Shown: positions 11,974-24,475, numbered from the stretch's first letter. The stretch: 64,000 nucleotides of DNA from Chelonoidis abingdonii (GCF_003597395.2 NC_133774.1:41134854-41198853); one strand, 5' to 3'. The notes: generated from the letters alone by a model not told the origin. Numbers and translations: made by a program.

Positions 11974-12652
11974 TAAGGCTGTTGATTAATCGCAGTTAGC
12001 TCATGCGATTAACTCAAAAAAATTAATACCAATTAATCACAGTTTTAATTTCACTGTTAAACAATAGACTACTAATTGAAATTTATTAAATATTTTGGAT
12101 ATTTTTCTACATTTTCATATACATTGTATTCTGTGTTGTAATTGAAATCAAAGTGTATATTATTTTTTATGACAAATATTTGCACTGTAAAAATTTATAA
12201 AAGAAATAGCATTTTTCAATTCACCTTATACAAGTAATGTAGTGCAATCTCTTGGTCGTGGAAGTGCAACTTACAAAAGTAGGGGTTTTTTTGTTTTGTT
12301 ACCTAACTGCACTCAAAAACAAAAAAAAATGTAAAACTTCAGAGCCTGCAAGTCCACTCAGTCCTGCTTCTTGTTCAGCCAATCGCAAAGACAAACAAGT
12401 TTGTTTACATTTACAGGAGATAATGTTGCCCTCTTCTTATTTACAATGTCACCAAAAAGTGAGAACAGGCATTTGCATGGCACTTTTGTATCCAGCATTG
12501 CAAGGTATTTACATACCAGAATATGCTAAACATTCATACGCCCCTTCATATGCCCACCATTCCAGAGGACAATATTTAAATAAATGGTATTCTATTATTG
12601 TTTAACAGTGCGATTAATCACAATTAATTTTTTTAAGCTCTTGACAGCCCTT
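11974..12652. mobile_element. hAT foldback family, internally deleted copy
   Basis: The left end taaggctgttgattaatcgc and the right end (ttaagctcttgacagccctt) are inverted copies of each other. The flanks ctaatttg (11966-11973) and ttaacttg (12653-12660) match at six of eight positions, consistent with a decayed hAT duplication. The left arm is nearly collinear with the left arm of the element at 49002-50639 (antisense to a transposase C-terminus). At about 12570 it jumps directly to the last ~85 bases of the right end. The ORF at 12252-12605 is not a gene. Confidence 0.85.
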
Positions 12653-13019
12653 TTAACTTGGTCTCTTATTGTATGGCTTTTCATGAGCATGTGTGCACTT
12701 ACACCTCTACATATATATTAAAGAGCATTTGGTTTATAGATTATATGTACTTCATTCAGTGTTTCTCCTAAGGTGGTATCAATGAAACCATAAGTTTTTC
12801 AGGCTTGTTCCCAAAGCAACAAAGCTTGCCTGTTGAGACTAAATTGTATAAAATGGACATAAAATGACCTTGAGTTATTGCTTAAAACTATGTGCTCTTG
12901 CAAAATATCCTGTTGCTAGTATTTGAGGTGAAAATCAAGACCGGATGAAATTTGGTACCCAAGTTACAGCACTGGAGAGACTGGGAACCCATTCTACAAG
13001 AGTAACCCTTTCTTCACAG

Positions 13020-13150
13020 TCTGATGAAGCAGTTTCTTGAGAGAGAAAGGAACGTTACTAATCAGTAACTGGAGCTCTCAAAATACATTGTTGCTATAGA
13101 TCCACATTGATCCATCCTCCTTCCTTGCTTCTTGGAAGTACTGCAGCTAG
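13020..13150. repeat. Fragment resembling the terminus of a DIRS-like repeat
   Basis: The phrase 'ggaacgttactaatcagtaactggagctc' (13050-13078), followed by 'gttgctatagatccacattgatcc', resembles termini of reptilian repeats in which a 'gtaactg...cttc(g/a)aga' block precedes a 'ccattc' block, as in the element at 19948-22580. It is short and diverged, and the family assignment is by recollection. Confidence 0.35.
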
Positions 13151-16100
13151 TTTAGATGAAGTACAGAAATGAATACTAATGTGACAAGGCCTGGTTCTTG
13201 GGTCTGCAGATGGAGGCACACACACGCCCAGATGTTTAAAATATGTTAGAATGGTTGTCGAATTTCAAGGCAAGTGTGCCCCCTACAGTGTCTCTCTGCA
13301 GAGGCTATATATTGTGAGAACTCTAGTGATTGGTAAGAAATCTTCCTTCTACAGAGGTCATACGCCCTGTGACTCAGGTGTTTTTGGACTTACAAAGGAT
13401 TCTTTAACAACCTTAGAAGTATTTCTAAGTCGCAATGTATTTATGGTCAGGTAGAGCCTTTGTCATTCTGAATGTGCTGCTCTGCCTAAATGCATTAAAA
13501 CTACATAAATTACAGAGGTATTTATGAGTTTAAAAATACAAATGTAGGTGCTGCTTTCCCACATCCAATTCCTTTATGCCTTAATTCTCCTGATACATTT
13601 ACAATGAATTATAAAAATAAATAAAATAAAATTAACAATAGTGAAGAGTAAATCTTTATGTTAATGGAAAAAACAAAGACTAGCAATACACATCAATATA
13701 AGCAGTCATCATATTTTATTCCCCAAGCAGAGGCCAAATCAGCTACAAGAGAGAGAAAGCAGGATTTTACATATAAACATCTTCCTATTGACAACACTCA
13801 CAAATATGTATGAGGGGAAAAAAAATCTGTTCTTCAGTGGTATGGTACTAAGGCTATCAAAATATAGTTTATTCTAGAAAGCAAGTGTGTCATTATTGAG
13901 ATTTCTCCAGCATGTTTATCTTCTGTCAAGTTAGAGGATGTCTTAGCTGAAAAATAATTTGAATTCGGTTTACAGCTTTATCTTGAAAAAAATCAGTGTT
14001 GTTCAGGCTCATATATAATATACACTGTTCCTCTGTTTAATTTGGCAGCTTTAATTTAACAGGGATATTAAACAGGAAGAAGTTAAATTCCGCTGTATAT
14101 TTTAACCCCCTGCTGAAAAAATTAAAAAGTATTCCCTTTGAACTACATCAAACACATCCCTGCAAGAAAAAACAGAACTTTAAAACCCAGAGAGAACTCA
14201 TAATTTCTTCATCTTATCAGCTCCAAAATTCAATGTCAATCTGACAAAAAAAAACAGATATCACAATGAAAGCAGAGTGTGATGTCATAGCTGACATTGG
14301 TTCAAAATATGGATCATCCATTTTAAACAGATCCCTCTTGTACCAGTGAAGAGAGCGTGGAGCTTAAGCATTATAATGCAGGAATGAAGATCTTACGATA
14401 GGGGAGGAGTGTTCCTTTAATTTCAAGCATCTCTTAGAGATAATTTGAACACATTGAGGGGGCTGTTAATTAAGTAACTCTGTCAGTATGGAAGAGAAAT
14501 GTACAAAATATAAATTGATTGAATATTTTGTGTTTTCCATTGCAACACAGCATCAAACCAGTATTCTGTGTAGCCTGTTATCCTGTCTCTGACAATGACC
14601 AATACCAGATACTTCAGAGGAACGTTGCAATAAACTCTGTAGTAGATAAATAAGGATAAACTGCCTTATAGGGGGCATTGCTTTCTAACCACTTAGTATG
14701 TTTTTAATTGGTTTATGCCCTAAAGCAGGAGGTCTTTATATCCAGTATAAAAGAACTAGTTTTTTACCCTATGTAATATAACTGTGGATGTTCCCGTTTT
14801 TCATCCAAGTGTGTAAACCTTGTGACAATGAGTTGTACAGATTAAGTATGTGCAGTGAAAAAAAAAGTATTTCCTTTATCAGATTTTAATATATTACTTT
14901 TAAATTTCATGGAATATTCTGTGTTCCGCTCTGCTTCTCAGAGGTTCATTGTCCTGAATTAAAGTCTCAGTTTGTTCATGTAAGGAAGCAAGTTTACTTG
15001 CTGTACTGGTTTGTGTAAGTCACCTAAACTTCATGCTGAAGTATGAATCAAATCCAATTTCTGTTCCACTGATTCATGAGTCGTTACCAGAGCGAGTTGT
15101 TGTGTGGTTGGAACTTAACTAACATTTTCTGCCTCTTCACTTTGTGTAATTTCTGAAAGTATTATTTCAGCTGTAAGTGGCAAAGTCTGATTTTGTTAAC
15201 TGCCAGGTGGTCCATAACACTACTATCTCCTTACCATAGGCTTTTGCAAAGAGCTCTGTGGATTTGGTTATTTTATGGTTGGTAGTTTGTTACTAGATAA
15301 GAATCTCTCTCTAATTGTCTTCCCCAATATTTATTTAGACACTAAAGGAACTGAGATAAGGCTAAGTTTGTATTAATGTTTTGTCAAGGGCAGTTTTTTT
15401 TTTTTGTTCCCCCCTTCACAGAGACAGTTTATTTACTATCCCCAATGAAAAAATACTCAAAAATCTTAGACTTCATTTATAATGCAGCCTGGAACCTTCA
15501 TTGGCATCCTGAGTTTACACCACAGTGGTGCAGACTCCATGGCTTATCTTAAACATAAAACAAGGGGAGCCCTTGGGTTCTGTGGTTGCTGTTCAAACAC
15601 ACATTTCTGTTTCACATTGCCAGCGAGGACTGGGTGTTTCCCTTTATATATATCATATATAGTTTTTGTAGTATGCTGTTGTCTTGCAAAGGGGAGAGAA
15701 AGGATCTGTGAACTAACTAGTGTCAGAACTGATGCGAGTCTTGTGATACATTTCCCAAGTATAGAGACGTCCTAAGAGAGAACAGTCTAGAAACAAAGGG
15801 AACTGACACCTTCTTCAGTAGCTCATTGAGGCACACTTGGACTGCAGCATCTTCCCCACAGAGGGCTTATTACATTATTTATTGGCTCATCATAATTTTG
15901 GGATCAGAAATTTGCAGCCCCACAATCATATGTGTGCCTGTCGTTTCATTTCTACCAATCTACATCTCCTTTTGAAAATTAATTTCTTATTCTTATTCAC
16001 CAATTCACTTTTATTAAAGACCCCAATCACTTTTTGCCATAATAAAACAAACCTCTGAGAGCCATTTTTAAAATGCACGAAGCATTTGTGACATGTGAAA

Positions 16101-16779
16101 TACAGGGATTATATAGCACTGTTATTAAACTGAACCTTGAAAAACCTTAGTGAAAGAATATGTTAAACCACCACTGAGCACAAAAGTGGGGACAACTTTA
16201 TTAGCAAGTAGCAGTCAACAGTAGGCTTACTTTTCAGCCTTGGCACATGCACAGTTTTTATAAAGCAGAACCAAGCCCTAAGCATCTGAAATTTTTAAAT
16301 TTTACTTCAAAACCTGACTTAAACAAGAGATTTAAATAGAAAAACATTTGAGCCCTCTCTGTAACCACAGTAACTTCTAAATCCATATGTCTATTTAGTG
16401 TAGCAAACATACAAACTGAAAAGGGACTTGGTTTTATATATGATGTGGGAATATATGTTTTAAAAACTGGCTCAATATATTCTAGCTGAAAACAAGTTGT
16501 CTAAGCAGGGTGGCAATTTAGAAAGGACACTATTGCCTCTAACAGTGGAAGGACTCCTTTGCAATAAACTAGGTACCACTAAACCTCTTGAGTGACATGG
16601 GATCTTTTATGTTATCTGTTGATATCCTGTTGAGTTAGCTACTGTTAAAAAGCAGTGGTAGTTTTTAAATAACTTATACATATTTTCCATTATCTTGAAT
16701 ACCTAGTTAGTCTGCCATTTATTTTTTGAGTATTTTAATTGTTAGTGTGAATTTACAATGTCTGTATTCCTGTTCTTAG

Positions 16780-16864
16780 CTGCATGTTGATGTCTCACTT
16801 TGAGGAGCCCAAAGTGACAGAAGATGAGGAACCTCCTACAGAACAGGACAAAAGGAAGAAGATG
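16780..16864 (+). CDS. IPO11: IPO11 coding exon, second from last
   Basis: The acceptor is ttcctgttcttag and the donor gtaagt begins at 16865. The first base completes the Asp codon split from the previous exon. The next 28 codons read CMLMSHFEEPKVTEDEEPPT followed by EQDKRKKM, an acidic linker near the importin-11 C-terminus. Phase 2 enters and phase 0 leaves, as required by the neighbouring exons. The sequence is strongly conserved compared with the human protein as I recall it, in sharp contrast to the surrounding decayed repeats. Confidence 0.95.
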
Positions 16865-17079
16865 GTAAGTTCTTTATCTTTAGTTAAATGTTTAGAGTTA
16901 TAATTTAATACAATAGTCAACCTTAAGTCTTTGCCACTGGATTTGGTTCATCCATTGTTGTAATTTATAGTACGCTTTAAAACTCTGTTCCCAACCTGAG
17001 AGGTCAGGAACCATTAGGACAAACTGCATAGTGTAGACAATTATACTTTTGCATTTTTTTTTCAGACTCTAAAGTCTAG

Positions 17080-18497
17080 TAAAGAACAAAATTGTCAGAG
17101 ACATCAATGAACATAATTTGTTGGGGAATAGTCAACATGGTATTTGTAAAAGGAAATCATGCCTCACCCATCTACTAGAATTCTTTAAGGGGGTCAAAAA
17201 CCATGTGGACAAAGGGGATCAAGTGCATATAATGTATTTAGATTTTCAGAAAGCTTTTGACAAGGTCCTTCACCAAAGGCTCAAGCAAAGTAAGCACTCA
17301 TGGGATAAGAGGGAAGGTTCTCTCATGGATTGGTAACTAGTTAAAGGTAGGAAACAAAGAATAGGAATAAATAGTCAGTTTTCAGAACGGAGAGAGGTAA
17401 ATAGTGGTGTCCCCCAGGGGTCTGTACTGGGCCCAGTCCTATTTAATATAATCATAAATGATCTGGAAAAAGGGGTAAACAGTGAGGTGGCAAAATTTGC
17501 GGATGTTATAAAATATTCAAGATAGTTAAGTCCCAGGCAGACGATGAATTGCTACAAAATGATCTCTCAAAAATGGATGATTGGGCAACAAAATGGCAGA
17601 TGAAATTGAAAGTTGATAAATACAAAGTAATGCACATTGGAAAACATAATCCCAACTATACATATAAAGTGATGGGGTCTAAATTAGCTGTTTCCACTCA
17701 GGAAAGAGATCTTAAGTCATTGTGGATAGTTCTCCTAAAACATCCACTCAGTGTGCAACGACAGTCAAAAAAAGTGAACAGAATGTTGGGCATCATTAAG
17801 AAAGGGATAGATAATAAGACAGAAAATATAATATTGCCTGTATATAAATCCATGGTAAGCCCACATCTTGAATACTCTGTGCAGACATGGTCATCCCATC
17901 TCAAAAAAGATATATTGGAATTGGAAAAGGTTCAGAAAAGAGCAAAAAAAAAATGATTGGGGTATGGAATGGCTGCTGTATGAGGAGAGATGAATAAGAC
18001 TGGGACTTTTCAGCTTGGAAAAGAAATGACTAAGGGGGAATATGATACAGGTCTTTAAAATCATGACTGGTGTGGAGAAAGTAAAGAAGGAAGTGTTATT
18101 TACTCCTCATAACAGAAGAACTTGGGGCCACCAAATGAAATGAATAGGCAGCAGGCAAACAAAAGGAAGTATTTTTTCACGCAGTGCACAGTCAACCTGT
18201 GGAAATCCTTGCCAGAGGATGTTGTGAAGGCCAAGACTATAGCAGGGTTCAAAAAAGAACTAGATAAATTCATGGAGGATAGGTTCATCAATGGCTGTTA
18301 GCTAGGATGGCCAGGATGGTGTCTCTAGCCTCTGTTTGCCAGAAGCTGCGAATGGGTGATAGGTATCATCAAGTGATCCATCCCCTGTTCTGTTCATTCC
18401 CTCTGGAGCACCTGGCATTGGCCACTGTCAGAAGACAGGATACTGGGCCAGATGGACCTTTGGTCTGACTCAGTATAGTCATTCTTATATTCTTAAA
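17080..18497 (+). mobile_element. CR1 LINE, 5'-truncated copy with reverse transcriptase remnants
   Basis: Successive frames give the CR1 reverse transcriptase order: IMYLDFQKAFDKVLHQRL (17230-17283), GVPQGSVLGPVLFNIIINDL (17407-17466), VAKFADVIKY (the catalytic FADD reads FADV), then QNDLSKMDDWATKWQMKL (17553-17606) and YKSMVSPHLEYSVQTWSSHL (17842-17901). The 3' untranslated part includes 'cctggcattggccactgtcagaagacagga' context and ends with 'ttcttatattctta' at about 18482-18495. Frameshifts, stops and the altered catalytic motif make it dead. It lies 215 bases downstream of an IPO11 exon in the same orientation. Confidence 0.92.
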
Positions 18498-21329
18498 GAA
18501 ATGCTGCCAAGAAGTGATGGGAGTAGGGGAAAGGGAGAAAAAAATCCTTTAACATGTCTTCCAGTTTTTGCCTATGTCTCAAACAGGAACATTACTAAGG
18601 GTTTCCAAACATTTATATTTTTTTTTTCTGCAAGAAAGACTAAGCACAGAACAGTTGTTAGAAAATGTTTCAAGTTTCTATCCTGTAGAACAGAAGTGAC
18701 AGTTTATATCTGTAACAATTTGTTTAATTCATATTTCATTCTTTCTTTGGTAGGAAGCCAGCATCTTATATAAACATTTGACTTTCCTGTTTTTGGCATA
18801 CCAGTTTGCAGTTTCCTCAGGTGGTTCTTAATTTCCTTAAATTGTATGCTAATTTTAAGTAGAGCCAATTAGTGTTTTAGGTCAACTCTTTGCATATTAA
18901 TCTAGCTAAATCCACTTTTCATTAAAACTGCAGTATCCCTAATTACAGTAATCCCATTCAGCTGTTTTTAATTTTGTGTTTTAATTCTAAACTTCCATAG
19001 TTTTTTAAGTTAATTAGAACATATTAATTTAAAAAAATAAAACAAGTTTCACAATCCACAAAAATGTTATTCTACTGACACACAGCAAATTTTTTGGTAA
19101 CCTTTTATGATGATAACGGTTTGATTGCTTTAATAGAGCCAAATTCATTAAGAATGCAATGCTTGTAAATTTTTTTGAAGCCCTGTTTGCAACAAAATTC
19201 TATGCTAAGTGCTTCCTTTTTTGGCAGCAGGTACCCAGACCCAACAATGGTAGTTCAGGATATATTTGCTGTTGCATAAAATAATCCACTTCTTCCCTTC
19301 CCCTTAGTTGTCGTCTTCTATTCCAAGCTTGAATTTTTGTTCTTCTTCCCTAGGTTTTTTTTTTTTTTTTTCCTGATAGGGTACTGATATATAGAACCCA
19401 TCATCTGAGCTGTCATAGACCGAGCCACAGAATGACATTGTATGCCATTCATCTTTTTAATTTACTTTCTGTGTCTCATTTGAGACCATGCAGACTCACT
19501 ACCAACCAGGTTTTCCAAACAGTGGCATTTACAAGAAACCCACCATATTGTATAGGGAGGTAGAGTAGGTTAACATATTTCTTTCAGGTAGGAAGGCAGT
19601 AGTGTGGAAAAGCAGAGGAGGGAGTCCTAGATAACAGGGAAATCCTCAGTGGTAACTGGTAATCATCCTAGCAGTCACAGTAAGTGACAAGAAGAAATCC
19701 AGGGTCTGCACTTCTGCAACTGAGCCACCGAAAGCAAATTTCCCAGTGAGAGGGAATATAATATCTCTCTAGTGTAATTTTGTTATTTTATTAAACAAAA
19801 TATTTCTTTGAGTAATGGAACATTTACATAAAAGGACTGAATCTGCTATGCCAAAAATCATTTTTTGAAAATGACATCATGATATTAAGCATATATATTT
19901 CTTCTTTTGTCTGCATTGTTTTATCATCTGACTTCTAAGAATGAATAGTGGTTCTTCGAGTGCTTGCTCGTGTCAATTCCATTCTAGGTGTGTGTGCGCC
20001 AGTATTCTCAGTTGTCACAGATTTTTGCCTTAGCAGTATTCATAGAGCTAGCTGTGGTACCACATCAAGTGCCGCACTTGTGCATCAGTATATCGGGTGC
20101 CACCAGCCCTATGCTCTCTCAGTTCCTTCTTACCGCCTGTGGTGGTTAGTCGGAGTGCTTATCTTTACATAGCAAGGGCTGGCGGTTTCGTCTCTCCTGA
20201 CTTTGAGCCTTAGGGCCTTGTAAATAGTTGTTTTTAGTAGTTAGTGTTAAATAGTTGTTAAGTATAGTTAGAAGTTAAAAGTTAGAGTCCCAGCGGGGAC
20301 TTTGCCCCATGTAGGGCATGTCACAGCCTCCAGAGTTTAAGCCCTGTGTGGAATGTCACAGGCCTGTGCCTGGAAGTGACCCCCACAGCGCCCTCCTCAG
20401 GTGCTAGGGGAGTCACATGTGAAGGACGAATGCTGTATTTGTAAACATTTTCGACCCAGGACTCAGAAAGAGCAGGATATTCTTTTGCGGGCTCTGCTCG
20501 TGGAAGTGGCCCTTCATCTGGCTTCCGAGCCATCCTGACAAGATTCGCCTAGTACCTTGGCCTCAGTGCACAACTCAACACTGTTGCCAGTGCCCAGAAA
20601 GAAAATGAAGAAGCCCGAGAAAGGCAGCGCTCTCCATTCCCGCACCGCAGATTTCCAGCAACGTAGCTCAGATCCTCTGGGGCTCGCCCTCAGTCACTAG
20701 CACCACAGTTGCAATCCCCACCATCTCAACTCGATAGCCTTGGGGAAGGTGCCAGTCTCCGTTTCACTAGCACTGTTGGTCCTCCCGCTGGTCGTTCTCA
20801 GCCCAGCTCTCAGTCGCCTGCCCTGTGGGAGGCTCCCCGTTGTAATTCCAGCCCCCCTGGCCCCAGTCCCCTCGATACCAGCACCGATCCTCTCACTCCA
20901 AACACCAATTTCTGGCAGCGACGGTCAGCAGGCAGACACAGGCGTCAACGGCACCACTATGGTCACCAGAAGGGAATTCCTCCAGCACGGAAGGCAGTTC
21001 AGCCCCTCGCCAAGACCCCACCGGTGTGAATGGGCACCTGAGGCTACATCAACATCTACGGCTCCCTTGGCAGCATGGCCAGTGGCCAGCACAGTGGCCT
21101 TAAAGGAGTGCGTGGGGCATGCTGGTAATGCATTGCCCCCTTCACACCAGTCATCTGCCACTGCCTCAGAGCAACAGCTAGCAGCACCACCAGCACTGGG
21201 CTCGGTCCATGAGACCTGCTCAGGGGTCGGGGTAGAGGAGACAGTGCCCACCTCAAAACCCCCCATCTCCTACAGGAGATGATGCCCTGGAGTCTATCCC
21301 GGCAGTACAGTCGTCGTTCTCATCCCCGG

Positions 21330-22199
21330 ACAAAGCCCCTCGAGGGCCAGTCCGCTGGATGATTTTAAGGAACACCAGGCCTGCTTTGAGAATTTGGGCC
21401 TAGAGATGGAGGAGATGGCTTAGCAGGCAGACACCTTATTTCATGTCCTCTCAGCCTCTACCCTGGCACATTTTGCACTACCAGTGCATGACGGGATCCT
21501 GAAAATTGCCAAAGCCCTCTGGCAAACCCCATCATCCATCCTGCCCACCTCCAAAAGGGCCAAAAAGAAGTTCTTGCTCCTGGCTAAAGGGTTCAAGGAA
21601 TATACCCACCCACCTCCAGACATGGTGGTTGTCTCTGCAGCCTGCAAAAAGGACAAGCATGGGCAATCTAGTTCAACTCCCAAAAACAGAGAGGCCAAAA
21701 GACTGGACCTTTTTGGGAGAAAAATGTCTTCAACATCCAGCCTGCAATTTCGGATGGCGAACCATGAGGCCCTCTTGGCAGGTACAGTTTTAACTTATGA
21801 GACTCCCTCCATAAGTTCAAGGAGTCCCTCCCTCAGGATCTAGACCAGGAATTTGGCACTCTGGTGGAGGAGGGCACCATGGCAGCTAGGTGCTCTCTCT
21901 AGATAACATGGGATGCAGTGGACTCAGTGACCAGGGTGGTCACATTGGCAGTGGTCATGAGGCTCAGCTCCTGGCTTCAGACCACCAGCCTGTCCCAAGA
22001 CCTGCAGACCTCTATCCAGGACCTCCCATTTGATGGGAACGGTTTCTTTTCGAACCAGACTGATGCAAGGCTGCATGTGTTAAAGTACACTCAGGCCATC
22101 CTTCACTCGCTGGGCATGCATACGGCCCAGTCTGCATGGAAGCAGTTCTGGCCACCCCTGCCACTAAGGCCTTGGGAGCCTCGTGAAGGGTCAGCATGA
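21330..22199 (+). pseudogene. DIRS-like Gag remnant
   Basis: Two overlapping frames together give a Gag-like order. The first (21484-21843) reads HDGILKIAKALWQTPSSI, then SKRAKKKFLLLAKGFKEYTH, DMVVVSAACKKDKHGQS, and NREAKRLDLFGRK. A frameshift near 21785 moves the reading to DSLHKFKESLPQDLDQEF and, after a stop at about 21900, to WDAVDSVTRVVTLAVVM and LPFDGNGFFSNQTDARLHVL (21909-22076). Upstream, a 'DDFKEHQACFENLGLEMEE'-like stretch (21357-21415) precedes an in-frame stop. The many lesions show it is not functional. GC-rich frames upstream (20700-21290) probably represent its N-terminal region. Confidence 0.7.
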
Positions 22200-22276
22200 A
22201 GAAGGTGAGAGAGAAACAAGCTTTTGAGTCAACTGGAATTGAATCGACATGAGCAAGCACTTGAAGAAGAAAAAAT

Positions 22277-22578
22277 GGTTACCTACCTTTTCATAACTGT
22301 TGTTCTTCAAGATATGTTGGTCATGTCCATTCTGTTATCTGCCCTCCTGCCCCTCCGTTGGGGTTATCACCAAGAAGGAACTTAGAGCACATAGGGCTGG
22401 CAGCGCCTGATATATCAACACATGAATATGGCACTCAAGGGGGTGCCAGAGCTGGCCCTATGGATACCGTTAAGGCAAAAATCTCCAACGACTGCACACA
22501 TGGGCACACGCACACCTAGAATGGAATGGACATGAGCAGCACTTCTCGAAGAACAACAGTTACGAAAAATAGGTAACC
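22277..22578. repeat. Imperfect palindrome at the right end of the DIRS-like element
   Basis: The left arm ggttacctacc...ttcttcaagat...tcatgtccattc (22277-22332) is the reverse complement, with few mismatches, of the right arm at 22524-22578, about 55 bases each. A third related block (gacatgagcaagcacttgaa, 22248-22267) precedes it. Internal complementary regions and split ends are features of DIRS elements, but two element ends placed head to head would look the same. Confidence 0.75.
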
Positions 22579-23539
22579 GTTTTTTACTTCTGAATGATTG
22601 ACAGTGCAACCTGTCAGAAATCTACTGCGTTCTTTTTTCAAGCATTATGGAGAGATTACTTTATTTGTAAATGTAGTTTTAGGAAGAGGATAGCAAGTTA
22701 GTTACTAGAGTGTTGTTATCGCTATATTTAAGAGTGTTTCAGTACAGCAGTTAAAAGTTTTTCTCAAGTACATCATGCTTCATTAATTGTAAATTTAGGG
22801 CCAGACTCTCAGATGCACTTAATCCATCTGGCAGTAAATGGGCTCTAATCAAACAGTAGTTCCATGACCCATGAGATGTTGGGAACACAATGGAAAGAGT
22901 CTCTGTAAAGTGAAGGTTAAATAATACTTTCTCGTCAGTTAAGGATTATTTAATTTAAACACCACTGATGTTTTATCCTGGAATAAAATGTTAATTCACT
23001 GCTGTACAGTTTGAGATGAATTTCTTCTGATAATGAGTATCACAACATAACTGAAACATTTTTTAAGTGACATAACAGTGTGCACCGCATACTAGATAGA
23101 GACTGAGCATGCTTAACTTTATATTGAAGGAAATTATTTTTTGTTTGAAGTTAGACTGTACTTTTATACGGGTATGTATTTGGGAGGGTTTTTTTATTCT
23201 CTTGCCTAGTATTTCTTATAATCTGGTGAGAAAATAACAAATATATACATACTATGAACTTTTTGTTCATTGCTTATAATCGTTTTCTTTATTAACTTGT
23301 TTACAATACAATGCACACAGTAAAATATCATTTCCCATACAGAGCAACAGTATTGTCGATAGCATGAGAACAATTTGGTGTTAATCAACAAAACTGTGGA
23401 TTATTTCTATTTAACATCTCCAAGGTTCTACTGGCATTGAACCCTCATGGCTTAAGATAAAAAAAAACAAAACATGAATTTAATATCTTTTCAAGCTTAA
23501 AGCCACATTAACCTCTCTGCCTTTGTGCTGCAAGTTCTG

Positions 23540-23690
23540 TGCTAGGTCTCTAAGAGGCTCAACTCAGAACCTCACCCTCTGTCTCTGCTCATTGGGACAG
23601 GGACTTGTATATTCTATACTTCTATATTTGTACAGCACCCAATCCTGATCATGACCTCTGGATACTATCATAATATAAATAACTGGGAAA
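23540..23690. repeat. Interspersed repeat, SINE-like tail
   Basis: The phrase 'gggacagggacttgtatatt' followed by 'tttgtacagcacccaatcctgatcatgacctctgg...aatataaataa' matches a common reptilian repeat whose consensus I recall as 'gtttgtacagcgcctagcac...gggcctctgggtgctaccgtaatacaaataat'. The related antisense family appears at 31500-31615 and 44690-44820. It is diverged and old. Confidence 0.5.
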
Positions 23691-24309
23691 TAAGAGCTCT
23701 ACCAGAATCAGTGACTTGATCCCAGTGCAAACTTCTGAGTCAGTTCTGATCTCACAGTGGTGGCATCATAATAAATTAGTAACTGCTTTGAGGTACTTAG
23801 GTACTACATTGATGGTAGTCTGATAAATACCTAGACAAAGAGAACTTGTTTCAACATTCAAAGTACTATTTACCAACCTGTTAGAAAGCTATGCAGCAGT
23901 GTTTCATATGCCAGCTACAATGGTATGTGCTTTATTGGGACACTTTACTGAGTCTGTCATCATGATTAAGCAGCTGTTCTGATCATCTTTTTTTTCATAA
24001 ACAGTCTGAAAAGCTTTATAATGAAAGATAACACTGAACTGAATAAAAAGGCTGATCCTGAACTGATATTCAATACGTTTCTTCTTTTAATCCTTCATCG
24101 GCCATTTCTGAATTAGAAGGCTAAGCATTTCAAATGTAAATATTACTTAACCCCTTGACACTGACTGAATCCTCATTGAGCAGAATTTTTGCTAATGCTG
24201 TTCCAATTAAGCAACAATCAAGCCATACACTGTAATTAGACTAGTTCAATTTTTCAGGAAAATGTCTCACTAAAGTTGCTGTCCTTATTAAGCATATGCT
24301 AATTCAATG

Positions 24310-24400
24310 TAGTAGACCAATTGTAACAATAATAATAATATGTATTTCTGTAAAGCCTACCTTATGAAGATCTCCAAACACAACACATGTTAGGTTTTTA
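24310..24400 (+). repeat. MIR-like SINE, left part interrupted by the U4 pseudogene
   Basis: 'ataataataatatgtatttctgtaaagcctacc...atctccaaacacaacacatgttagg' resembles the tail half of MIR-like SINEs ('gatctcaaagcactttacaaacattaattaattaa'). It is continued, after the U4 block, by the MIR core at 24477. Assignment is by recollection of the family. Confidence 0.45.
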
Positions 24401-24401
24401 A

Positions 24402-24475
24402 CTTTGCGCAGTGGCAGTATCATAACCAATGAAGTTAATCTGAGGTGTGATTATTGCTAGTTGAAAACTTTTCCC
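24402..24475 (+). pseudogene. RNU4: U4 snRNA pseudogene, 5' half
   Basis: About 74 bases match the 5' half of vertebrate U4 spliceosomal RNA: 'ctttgcgcagtggcagtatc' at 24402-24421, the 'ccaatgaagttaatctgagg' block and 'attattgctagttgaaaact'. The match ends near 'cttttcccc', where the U4 3' half and Sm site should follow. Functional U4 is about 145 nucleotides long with specific promoter elements, which are absent. Several transitions (for example tataac for the U4 'gtagc') show age. It is thus a truncated retropseudogene inside MIR-like sequence, not a working gene. Confidence 0.88.

Larger units (their letters stand above)
11622..16779 (+). other. IPO11 intron, 5.2 kb
   Basis: It starts with gtaagt and ends with ttcttag. 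It contains a deleted hAT foldback derivative (11974-12652) and a fragment resembling the end of a DIRS-like repeat (13020-13150). The rest, especially 13160-16770, is AT-rich sequence in which I recognise no gene or named repeat; short A- or T-runs occur (for example near 15392). Confidence 0.85.
19948..22580 (+). mobile_element. DIRS-like retroelement: inverted terminal repeats with only a Gag region
   Basis: The left terminus (19948-20131) returns inverted at 22372-22556: the shared blocks include cttcgag, 'gatttttgcctta', the 'agccctat' block and ttccttctt. The interior carries a Gag-like frame with SKRAKKKFLLLAKGFKEYTH and NREAKRLDLFGRK, then 'LPQDLDQEFGTLVEEGT' and IQDLPFDGNGFF; I recognise these motifs from DIRS-type Gag proteins. 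Reverse transcriptase, RNase H and tyrosine recombinase are absent, because the right terminus follows Gag directly. Unlike LTR elements, DIRS elements have inverted ends and no target-site duplication, and none is seen. Confidence 0.75.

Noticed and set aside
20709..21282. Long overlapping open frames on both strands (up to 180 codons)
   Set aside because: They lie inside the DIRS-like element, are GC-driven and overlap on both strands. At best they are the N-terminal part of the decayed Gag.
24402..24475. Working U4 snRNA gene
   Set aside because: Only the 5' half is present, with substitutions, no Sm site and no snRNA promoter elements recognised upstream.
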